From NCBI GenBank assembly GCA_031772625.1, contig CM062818.1, forward strand, positions 1,684,495,127-1,684,559,126: a stretch of 64,000 nt of DNA. Reading direction: 5' to 3'. This document shows positions 53,986 through 63,200 of the stretch, piece after piece. Made by a program: the position numbers and the translations under genes. This stretch comes from Pinus tabuliformis. Lineage: Eukaryota > Streptophyta > Pinopsida > Pinales > Pinaceae. Each line of letters opens with the position of its first letter. Position 1 is the stretch's first letter. The notes beneath the pieces are model-generated. The model did not search any database. It had not been told where the DNA came from and saw nothing but the letters and a program-made list of their open reading frames with translations.

Positions 53986-56601
53986 GTGATACCCACTGTT
54001 CCTATTATCCCAGCTGCCCCTGTTAATCCTCCAAATCCTGTAAATATGGCCAATAGATATGCACCCTTGCAGATACCAGCTAATGCTGCAGCTCTACCCC
54101 AAGCTTACCAAACCAAAATTTCATATTTTGACTCCAATGGCCCTCTGACAGCTGCCCAGCATGCCAAGAGGATGCAAGACCATTTCGAGACCTATGAAAT
54201 AGATGATGACAGTGTCAGAATGAGGATGTTTGTTCAAAGCCTAACTGGGGATGTAAGAACTTGGTTTAGATCCCTGAATGCAAACTCCATTACAACTCCT
54301 GCTGAACTGTATCAAGCCTTTACTAGTAGATGGGAGAAGAAGAAAGATCCTCTGCACATACTTGGGGAATATGACACTATCAAAAGAGGTCCCCAGGAGA
54401 CTGTTTTGGAGTATTGTGCAAGATTTAACAATGTATATAACTCAATTCCGCAGAATTTAAGGCCTCCTCCTGATTTAGCCTTGTACAAATTCCCTGATGG
54501 TTTTGACCCTGACATGGCCTATCAGTTGAAAGAAAGAGACTGTCAATCCCTGGAAGAGGCCCAAAGGGTTGCTGTCACAGTGGAAGCCAACCTAATTGCC
54601 AAAAGAAACAGGGCAAGGTTGGAAAAGAGGACTGTTTTCAAAGAGGAACCCTCTGCCTTTGAACAAAAGCTTGATGCCATACTAAATGGAATGAAAAGAT
54701 TAGGTGATAGAGTGGAATCGGTTGAAAGAAAGTCATCATGGGAAGCAACACAAAACAACCCTCCTAGGAATCCAAATTTTAGGAGAACTCAAAACCCAGG
54801 TATTGGCAAAACCAGTGCTGATCAAGACATAAGACCCCCTTTCCAAGAAAATTATGTAGAAGCTTCCACATCAGCAGAACCCAACGAAGATCCGGAGATT
54901 AATTTAATAGGCCTAGATGGTGAAAGTCAAGTTTTCTTAACACAAGAAGACCATCAGGATGAGGAAATCAAACTGTTCCAAACTAAATCAGGTGAATCAT
55001 TTGACTTTAAACAAGGCTATGACACTGCTGTTTATGAAGTCCATAAACAATACAAGCTAAGGAGCAGAACTGTGAATGTCAGCCAGCCTGAAAAGAAAAA
55101 GGATAATCAGCAGCCTGAAAGAGTTATAGTCACAGAACCTAATGACAAACTAAATTTACCTACAGAAGAAGTGATTGTTGAAGAGATCACTGAGCCACTG
55201 TCCTTAAGACAGCAGTCTCTGGACACTTCATCTTCTCATCCTAATTTAAATGTTACTCCTCAAGAGATGAGTAAAAAGGATAAATCTCAAAGTCAAGATA
55301 AAAATCTAGAAGGAGATTTAATGAACAAGGAAAGGACTGTCACCTACAACCACAAGGCCCAATCTGAAAAACCCTTTGACTTAGAAACTGAAATTGGCAA
55401 AATAAAAATAGCTATTCCTCTCTTGGAATTAGCCAAGCATGACATCTATAAATATCAAATCAAAAGGTCCCTTCAACTCACTAGCAACAAAGATGATGTC
55501 AATGTGCTGGACGACACCCCAGAACTCCTGTTTGGCCCAGAAGTGGATGGAAAAACAGTAGTCACAGGGGTACTGCCTTTCTATGTCAGTTTACATATTC
55601 ATGACAAAATATTACATAATGCAATGTTTGACTCAGGTGCCTCTCACAATCTCATGCCAAAAGCAGTCATGGAGAGATTGAATTTAGACATAACAAGACC
55701 ATACAAGGATCTGTTTTCCTTTGACTCCAGCCAAGTCAAGTGTCTAGGTCTCATAAAAGACTTATGTGTGTCCCTAGTTCAATACCCAAATAAGACAATC
55801 CTAACGGATGTGGTAGTTGCTGATATCCCACCTAAGTATGGGATGCTGTTATCAAGATCATGGGGGGCCAAACTCCAAGGTTCCCTACAATTAGACATGT
55901 CATATGCCACCATCTCTGTGTTTGGGCAACCAAAAAGACTGTACAGAGAAACACTAATGAAGTACATGGTCAGCAGTGAAGAAAAACCTCAAAATTTTCC
56001 TATATATGCTGTCCATTCAGACATAGACTCATACATTCTCTTCAATGACACCACTACTCCCTCAAAAGGTGAGGTTGAAACCAAGATATTCATACAAGAG
56101 GAAGATGCAAATGAATGTAGTATCACTCATGAAACAACAGTCAATCAAACATTAGATGGTGTTGCTGCCTTAGTTGTCAAGAAAATCCAATCAAACAAGG
56201 AGACTGTCCTAGAAGACAAGCTAGAGAAAAAACCACAACTGCTACTTACATTACCAGCCCATGAACAGATCATAAAATCTCCTTCCCAACAAGATATTCT
56301 ATGGTTCCTTGAATTTGATGGCTCAGTCAACAAATTAGGGGCAGGAGCTGGAGTTTGGGTACACAATAAAGAAAATAGTCATGCAGAAGGTAGAGCCTAT
56401 AGATTGAATTTCAGATGTACTAATAACATGGCAGAATATGAAGCTCTTTTACTAGGACTCAAGTTGGCAAAATTCTTACAAGCTGCCAGGGTTTCAATCA
56501 TGGGTGATTCAGATTTAGTTATCCAACAAGTGAAAGGAAACTTTGTCACCAATGACAAAGGACTAAGGACTTATAGGTCTGTGTTGCTGCTGAGATACTA
56601 A
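53986..56601 (+). CDS. gag-pol: Element D Gag - protease - second RNase H (N-terminal part)
   Basis: 871 codons. Gag capsid region about 45-230 (FDSNGPLTAAQHAKRMQDHF, GDVRTWFRSLNANSI, YCARFNNVYNSIPQNL); no CCHC knuckle is visible, which is unusual. A charged linker is followed by an aspartic protease near 530-640 with active site FDSGASHN (Asp at residue 549) and the flap-side segment YGMLLSRSWGAKL. A second RNase H starts at about residue 770: FDGSVNKLGAGAGVW (Asp 778), NMAEYEALLLGLKLAK (Glu), MGDSDLVIQQVKGNF (Asp). A frame change near 56580 moves its C-terminus to another frame. RNase H located before RT is not the order I know for Tat elements. Confidence 0.8.
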   Translation: MIPTVPIIPAAPVNPPNPVNMANRYAPLQIPANAAALPQAYQTKISYFDSNGPLTAAQHAKRMQDHFETYEIDDDSVRMRMFVQSLTGDVRTWFRSLNANSITTPAELYQAFTSRWEKKKDPLHILGEYDTIKRGPQETVLEYCARFNNVYNSIPQNLRPPPDLALYKFPDGFDPDMAYQLKERDCQSLEEAQRVAVTVEANLIAKRNRARLEKRTVFKEEPSAFEQKLDAILNGMKRLGDRVESVERKSSWEATQNNPPRNPNFRRTQNPGIGKTSADQDIRPPFQENYVEASTSAEPNEDPEINLIGLDGESQVFLTQEDHQDEEIKLFQTKSGESFDFKQGYDTAVYEVHKQYKLRSRTVNVSQPEKKKDNQQPERVIVTEPNDKLNLPTEEVIVEEITEPLSLRQQSLDTSSSHPNLNVTPQEMSKKDKSQSQDKNLEGDLMNKERTVTYNHKAQSEKPFDLETEIGKIKIAIPLLELAKHDIYKYQIKRSLQLTSNKDDVNVLDDTPELLFGPEVDGKTVVTGVLPFYVSLHIHDKILHNAMFDSGASHNLMPKAVMERLNLDITRPYKDLFSFDSSQVKCLGLIKDLCVSLVQYPNKTILTDVVVADIPPKYGMLLSRSWGAKLQGSLQLDMSYATISVFGQPKRLYRETLMKYMVSSEEKPQNFPIYAVHSDIDSYILFNDTTTPSKGEVETKIFIQEEDANECSITHETTVNQTLDGVAALVVKKIQSNKETVLEDKLEKKPQLLLTLPAHEQIIKSPSQQDILWFLEFDGSVNKLGAGAGVWVHNKENSHAEGRAYRLNFRCTNNMAEYEALLLGLKLAKFLQAARVSIMGDSDLVIQQVKGNFVTNDKGLRTYRSVLLLRY

Positions 56602-57059
56602 AATTTTTCTCTGAGTTCCAAATTACGAAGATTCCCAGAACCCACAATCTACATGCTCATAGTTTAGCCACCTTTGCAAGTACCTGCAAGTTGCCCTTTG
56701 AGCCCCATCATTGTTTTACAGCTGAGGTAAAACACAGACCCTCTATTCCAAACAATGTTAATGATTGGCAAGTATTTGAGGATGACAAGCAAATAAACCA
56801 TTTTTTAACTCTGCAGCAAGAATTTGCAGGATTAAATATTGACAATGAGACAGCAAGTCAATCACAAATACTTGAGACAGCAAGTCAATCACAAATACTT
56901 GATGGAGCAAGTCCATCACAAATACAGTTTCAACAGACTGCTCAGCCAATATCACCTAGAACTGCAAAACAAATGCTGAATCCAACTATTTTCAATATAG
57001 AAAACATCCAACAAATTCAACAAGTTAACTGTGAAGAGGAGTGTCCAATGCGAAACTGA
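56580..57059 (+). pseudogene. pol: Second RNase H C-terminus and linker to RT (other frame)
   Basis: The frame continues the domain: AAEILKFFSEFQITKIPRTH, then NLHAHSLATFAS, where plant archaeal-type RNase H has NxxADALAxLAS; the last acidic residue is His. A linker follows with three tandem copies of about 30 bases encoding ASQSQIL-type repeats (56847-56930). TGA at 57057 overlaps the RT frame, which starts at 57031. The frame changes at 56580 and near 57045 are probably single-base lesions. Confidence 0.6.
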
Positions 57060-60030
57060 AATCATTGAGCTAAAAGACAATTTTCTACCAACAGGCCTAA
57101 TCCCACTAGAGGACATCTTTGATTCAAATGATATTCCCAGAAAACCAAAAATGCAGCCCCTAAATGCAGCCATTGAAGAATGTAACATAGGTACAAGTGA
57201 GAAGCCCAAGATAATTAAATTATCTGCGTCCTTACCTCCTGACCAAAAGCCAAAATACATTGACCTCTTTAAAGAGTTCCACGATGTTTTTGCATGGAGC
57301 TATGAGGACCTAAAGTCCTATGACACCTCTGTAATCCAACACACTATCCCTCTCAAACCAGATCAAAAGCCCTTTAAACAAAAACTGAGGAGAATCAATC
57401 CTATGCTTCTCCCAGCAATGGAACAAGAGGTACAAAAAATGTTCAAAGCAGGCATCATAGCACCAATCAGATTCTCTGAATGGATCTCCAACTTAGTCCC
57501 TACAAGAAAGAAGACTAGTGAAATTAGGCTGTGTGTGGACTTAAGGAATCTGAACCAAGTATCCTTAAAAGACAACTACCCCTTACCCAAGATGGATCAC
57601 ATTCTTCAAAGGGTGGTAGGGGCCTCAAGGATCTCATTACTGGATGGATTTTCAGGCTTCAATCAAATCTTAGTTCACCCTGATGATCAGGACAAAACAG
57701 CATTTACAACCCCATGGGGAACTTTCAAATATGTAAAGATGCCTTTTGGATTGAAAAATGCAGGGGCAACATTTCAAAGAGCAATGGACATTGCCTTTGC
57801 CAAAGAGATTCATGACTTCTTAGTCATTTACTTAGATGATCTCACACCTTTCTCAAAATCTGACCAAGAACATATAAAACATCTGAGACAGATCTTCCTA
57901 AAATGCAGAAAATATGGAATCTCCTTGAATCCTAAGAAGTCCCTCTTTGGTTTAGAAGAAGGCAAGCTATTGGGCCACATCATTTCTAAAGATGGCATTA
58001 GAATTGACCCAGATAGGATACAAGCTATCCTACAAATGCCTCACCCAAGAAATGTCAAAGAGTTGCAAGGATTCTTGGGAAAAATCAATTTCTTAAGAAG
58101 GTTTATCCCAAACCTAGCAGAACTAATCAGATTATTGAATAACATGCTAAAAAAGGATTCAAAAGTCAAATGGACTGTTGAAGCCAATCAAGCCTTTGAA
58201 GGTATAAAATTGGCCCTTACCCAAACCCCAGTCCTGACCAATCCTCAGTTTGACAGAGAATTTATCATTTTCTCTTTTGCCTCCCAACATACTATTGTTG
58301 TTGTTCTATTACAAAAAGATGACCAAGGAAATGAGAAGCCAATTGCTTTCTTTAGCAAAGCTCTTAGAGATGCACCTTTAAAGTATCAAATCATGGAAAA
58401 GCAAGCTTATGCTTTAGTCAAAGCAATTAAAGACTTTAGGATTTACATCCTTTATTCCCATGTTATAGCATATGTGCCAAGTCCTATTGTCAAAGACATT
58501 CTCACCCAAGAAAATTTAGAAGGCAGAAGAGGAAAATGGATTGCCAACATTTTGGAATTTGACATTGAGATAAAACCTACAAAACTAATAAAAGGGCAAG
58601 GCTTGGCCAAATTAATGACAGATACAAATTTTCAAGCCTTAGACATCAATCAGCTGGACAGTGAACCGGAGCTGGCGACTCCAAAGATCAATGTAGCCTT
58701 TGAACAATCCCCCTGGTATTCTGATATCTGTTATGTGTTACAAAACCTGTGTGCTCCCCCAGGACTGTCCAGAACTAAGTGTAGATTCTTAAAAATGAAA
58801 ACCTCAAGATTTTGTGTGATGGATGGCAATCTGCTTTGGAAAAACCATGAAGGTATATTGCTGCACTGTTTAATTGAAAATGAAACTGACAATATTATAA
58901 AAGAATTTCATGCAGGTGACTGTGGTGGACACTTGTACTGGAAGTCCACTGTGGATAAAATACTAAGGGTTGGATACTACTGGCCCACCATGTTCTCTGA
59001 TGTCAAGAAATTCATCACATCATGTCATAAATGCCAAGTGTTTGAGGGAAAGAGACAACTGCTGCCACTTCCTTTAAGGCCTATTGCAACAGAGAGACCT
59101 TTTCAACAATGGGGATTGGACTTCATTGGGGAAATTCATCCCTCATCTTCAGGCCAACATAGATGGATCTTAACAGCCACAGACTACTTCACTAAGTGGA
59201 TTGAAGCTGCCCCATGCAGACAAGCAAATGATTCAATAATCATTCAGTTCTTGGAGAACAACATATTGGCCAGATTTGGCTGTCCTGACAAAATAATAAC
59301 AGACAATGCTGCTGCTTTCAAATCCAAGAAAATGGTGAACTTCTGCCACAAATTTCATATTACTTTGGGCCATTCTACTGCATACTATCCCCAAGGAAAT
59401 GGCCTTGCTGAATCATCAAACAAAAGCCTTGTAAACATTATAAAGAAAGTACTGGAAGAAAACAAAAAGAATTGGCATAAGAAGCTTGTGAATGCCCTAT
59501 GGGCAGATAGACTAACAACCAAGAGATCAATTGGGACCAGCCCATATGAGTTGGTTTATGGATTAGAGGCCAAATTCCCCTCATCCTTAGGAGTGCCTGT
59601 TATGAAGCTTCTTCAAGAAAGCCAAGCTGAACCAAATGATATGCAAAGAAGGATAAATCAAATCATATGTCTGCAGCAAACCAGAGATCAAGTTTTCAGC
59701 AGAGTTCAGGTATTACAAGAAAAACTAAAGAAGGCCTTTGACAGAAGAACCAAAGCAGAAGATTTTAATGTTGGTGACAAAGTCCTCAAGTGGGATGCAA
59801 GGAGAGAAGACAAAGGAAAACATGGAAAATTTGATTCCTTATGGAGAGGACCATTTGCTGTCCAAGCAGTGCAAGGTAACAACACTTACTTCCTAAAAAG
59901 TCTTAGTGAAACTGACTTGGATGAAGGTCCTGTGAATGGCAGGATGCTGAAGCACTATTTTGACTATTCCCATGAGTGCAGTTCGGGTTCCCTTGTATAT
60001 ATGCAGATGTATATATTATTTTCTGTTTAG
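57031..60030 (+). CDS. pol: Element D RT - eroded RNase H - integrase
   Basis: 999 codons, uninterrupted. RT at about 95-350: RLCVDLRNLNQVSLKDNYPL, SLLDGFSGFNQILV, PFGLKNAGATFQRAM and the catalytic IYLDDL (near 57830). The following gypsy-type RNase H is recognisable by position, but its acidic residues are gone: IIFSFASQHT where TDAS is usual and IAYVPSPIVKD where TDH is usual; the central EKQAYALVKAIK remains. Integrase from about 560: CGGHLYWKST and CHKCQVFEG zinc binding, catalytic core GLDFIGEI, IITDNAAAFKSK and NGLAESSNKSLVNIIKK with D, D and E, and a GPF-type module (SLWRGPFAVQ). No chromodomain. It should be catalytically complete for RT and integrase, RNase H being supplied by the upstream domain. 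Confidence 0.85.
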   Translation: MKRSVQCETEIIELKDNFLPTGLIPLEDIFDSNDIPRKPKMQPLNAAIEECNIGTSEKPKIIKLSASLPPDQKPKYIDLFKEFHDVFAWSYEDLKSYDTSVIQHTIPLKPDQKPFKQKLRRINPMLLPAMEQEVQKMFKAGIIAPIRFSEWISNLVPTRKKTSEIRLCVDLRNLNQVSLKDNYPLPKMDHILQRVVGASRISLLDGFSGFNQILVHPDDQDKTAFTTPWGTFKYVKMPFGLKNAGATFQRAMDIAFAKEIHDFLVIYLDDLTPFSKSDQEHIKHLRQIFLKCRKYGISLNPKKSLFGLEEGKLLGHIISKDGIRIDPDRIQAILQMPHPRNVKELQGFLGKINFLRRFIPNLAELIRLLNNMLKKDSKVKWTVEANQAFEGIKLALTQTPVLTNPQFDREFIIFSFASQHTIVVVLLQKDDQGNEKPIAFFSKALRDAPLKYQIMEKQAYALVKAIKDFRIYILYSHVIAYVPSPIVKDILTQENLEGRRGKWIANILEFDIEIKPTKLIKGQGLAKLMTDTNFQALDINQLDSEPELATPKINVAFEQSPWYSDICYVLQNLCAPPGLSRTKCRFLKMKTSRFCVMDGNLLWKNHEGILLHCLIENETDNIIKEFHAGDCGGHLYWKSTVDKILRVGYYWPTMFSDVKKFITSCHKCQVFEGKRQLLPLPLRPIATERPFQQWGLDFIGEIHPSSSGQHRWILTATDYFTKWIEAAPCRQANDSIIIQFLENNILARFGCPDKIITDNAAAFKSKKMVNFCHKFHITLGHSTAYYPQGNGLAESSNKSLVNIIKKVLEENKKNWHKKLVNALWADRLTTKRSIGTSPYELVYGLEAKFPSSLGVPVMKLLQESQAEPNDMQRRINQIICLQQTRDQVFSRVQVLQEKLKKAFDRRTKAEDFNVGDKVLKWDARREDKGKHGKFDSLWRGPFAVQAVQGNNTYFLKSLSETDLDEGPVNGRMLKHYFDYSHECSSGSLVYMQMYILFSV

Positions 60031-60232
60031 ATTGTAAAAATGCAGTTTTTTCAAGTTTATTGACTGCCAGCGAAAGGTAAATAGAATTAGAGGTCTACCA
60101 AGAAGAAAAGCACAAAATTTGGGCACTTCAAAGCAGCAAACTACAAGATGGATAAGAGCAATCAAGGAGCAAGGCAATCTGACCTACTGTTCTTGGTCTT
60201 TCAAAAGAAACACCATCCCCATGTGGAGCCAC
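60031..60232 (+). other. Element D 3' untranslated region
   Basis: 202 bases between the pol stop and the 3' LTR. Purine-rich words (AAGAAAAGCACAAAA, CAAAAGAAACACC) are present, but none abuts the LTR as a clean polypurine tract. Confidence 0.6.
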
Positions 60233-63200
60233 TGTTAGCTACCTATACCAATAGGTTTCATATTTCATGATTGGCTATGAAAGGGCCAAATATGCTCTGC
60301 TTTGATGATTCAAAGATCACATATTTCCAAGAGAATCCAATCTATGCTTTTAGCTTGGTATGGACTTAAAATTTTGATGGATGGTCCAACAGTCTAATCT
60401 GGATCATTCCATGGTTTAAATTTGCAGTTGTAGATTAGAGAAGAAGTCTGTCCAAACTGTTTAATCTTGGCAGACAAGTAGTTTCAGGTAGAGAAGAAAA
60501 GGCTCCCAACAGCTTAATCTGGGACCTTGGAAGAAATAAGGGTAGAAGTAGATAGAAAAAAACAAAAGAAAACTCCAAAGAAAAGAAAAGGCAAGTAAGG
60601 GTCTGCAAGTCCAAGTGCACCCTCCAAGAAGAAATAAAAAATGCTAGGCAAGTAGCTGGGTAAGTAGTTGGGGTTGCAGAAAGGTTATCTTTACCATTGC
60701 AGATGTGTTAACTATGTTTCCAAAGCAAAGTCAATCAATTGACAAGGTGTTCTTCTTCATCAAGTTGCAGCAGGAGCATGACTAACCTCCCTCCTTCCCC
60801 TTCCATTTCATTACTAACATCCCCTCATCAGCTGAGATTCATGAAGAAGATTATGGTTTCATGGTGGTTCTTGTTCATTCAAAAGCCACATTTCTTGTGT
60901 AAAAATCTTTTCATTTTGATCTACTCTTTAAGCCAAGTGTTTCACAAACAGACTTAGTGTTTTCCCCCTTCATCCACCCCCCCATCCATATTAACTCTAA
61001 CTTTACTATATAAATCCCCTATATCACCTTTCCCCTACTAATATTAAACACCATGGTGTATAAACCCCAAATTTTGTATAAATACCCCTCCCCTTGGCAT
61101 TATAGCCAATAAGTCCTATGTCAGGGATCAAAGTGACATCTGGCCACTTGGATGAACCTATACCTCATCTCCCCCCTTGCTTCAAGTCATTCCACTCATT
61201 AAACCATTATTTGCAAAGAAAAACCCTATACAAGCCCCTTTTTACCCATAACCCCTTTGAAATCATAAAAAATCCAAAAAACCCCATTTCCGCCGCTTAA
61301 ACCAAAGTCTCGGCGCATATATTTGTTTTTTCAAAATACATTGAAAACCTTACTAAAACACTATACCCCGATGATCCTCCGCCTAAGCGCGCATCCCGAA
61401 AATAACTATTAAATAATGCCGCGCCTTTGCCATATCCACTATGCATGTCATCGACCCGACCGCCGTCCGATCGGAGCTTGAACATCCAACGGCTCTTATC
61501 GCATCGGAGCGGCTCCGACGTCCGTTGTTTACCCGCCATATCTACCGATCACATCACTTCCCCGACAACCGTTGGATCGGGCCCTCCAGATCCGACGGTC
61601 ATCGTTGATATCGGAGCGGGTCTCACATCCGACGGATATCTTCCGATGTCCGTAAAAAGGTTACGTCACTCGGCAGCCACGCGTCCCCGCCACAGCTCGT
61701 CGGAGGTACGTCTGACAGATTCCCCCCCGTACCATAAGCGGTGCGATATGAAACCGCTGGCTGTTTCCGGTTTCGGCTATTCCGCCTATACTACGTCACC
61801 TCCACATCATCCCACGTCACTGCCACCATGTTGTCACGTCAACCGTTGCGCCCGACCATCTGCCGATCTGTCCTGCCACTTCACCATCCCCGTGGTCCAA
61901 TCAGAGCCCGCCACCTCACCGATGACGTCAGCCGACCCTGACCCCACCTATGACATCATGCTGACGTCAGCAGAAAAACACGCCAAAGTCCAAAAAAACC
62001 AATATTATGGTGAAATTTCGTGTTTTTTCCCATTTTCTCACAATAGACTTTGTTGCACCTGCATGCGATTTTCACGTCCAAAGTCCGCCAACCTGCAGAA
62101 CCTGACCAGGAGACCCGACGCGCCATTCCACTGTCATTCGTGACCATTGCCTACTCCTCACCAGGTATTTTCCGCTATAAATCCTTCACGTACCTGCTTT
62201 GTCTGTTATTTCCTCAAAAGAGCTTATAACAGAAAAAACTCTTGAATTCACCGGCAGAAATCCTTGCACCTGCCCCTTTGACAGTTGTGAACTCGAACAA
62301 TACTAGCCGAGCCTTGTTTACCTGCATTTTCATTGAAAAACCAAGCTCTGTCTGCGCAATCGCGGCAGACTCATTCAAACCGAATTTAACTACTGAGAGA
62401 GACAGAGTGAGGCCAAACATTTGTCCTATTTTGCACTGCAAATAGTATTTCAATTGCTATTTACTAGAACTACTCTCTGTTCCTGATAAATTCACCTCCC
62501 TGGTAAAGAGACATTCCTCTGTACTCTCCTGCTCGATTAAAACCACTTTGCACTCAATTCAAAATCCTCTTGTGCAATGGAGACACCTGTAGTACTAAAT
62601 GTTCAGCCTCTGAATGCCCCTCAAAGAACTTGAAATGGCAAGCCTTGGCAGATATGGATTACCAAATTACAGAAGAAATGCTTATGAGCAGCAAATTCCA
62701 CATTCATCTGTTGAATGAGTTGAAAGCCAAGCATGAAAATGGGACAGATATATTGGGCTTATGGGACTCTTTCCTCCCTATTTTCAAGCTCCCTCAGGTC
62801 AACCAGTTCCCTGAACTAATCCACCTGTGTGCTGAACAATATGATGTTTCTCAGAGGGCTGTTGTTGACCCATCTGGTTCAGTACTTTTCTATGTTACCC
62901 CTCAAGCTATCAGAGACATGCTTTGCTTACCCCTCAGAAGAAGTTGGTCCCTTTGTCACTAGTGAACCTGATAAAACAAGGGGATAAACTGACAGATGCT
63001 CAAATTATCAAACTTAATCAATTATACATTAACTCTGACATTGTGATGTACCCTCCAATTGTTCATGTATATCTCAATGAGCTGGGCAGAGACCTTGCAG
63101 ATATGATTTCTCCCATCTTGGGATATAGTTCAATTGAGCATATTGATGCAACTGTGCTGGTAATGATGCTTATGTTTGCTCCTGGCAAGTCACCAATCTG

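Noticed and set aside
57020-57060. Programmed frameshift between the gag-protease part and RT of element D
   Set aside because: No clear slippery heptamer was seen at the overlap, and another frame change at 56580 suggests ordinary lesions.
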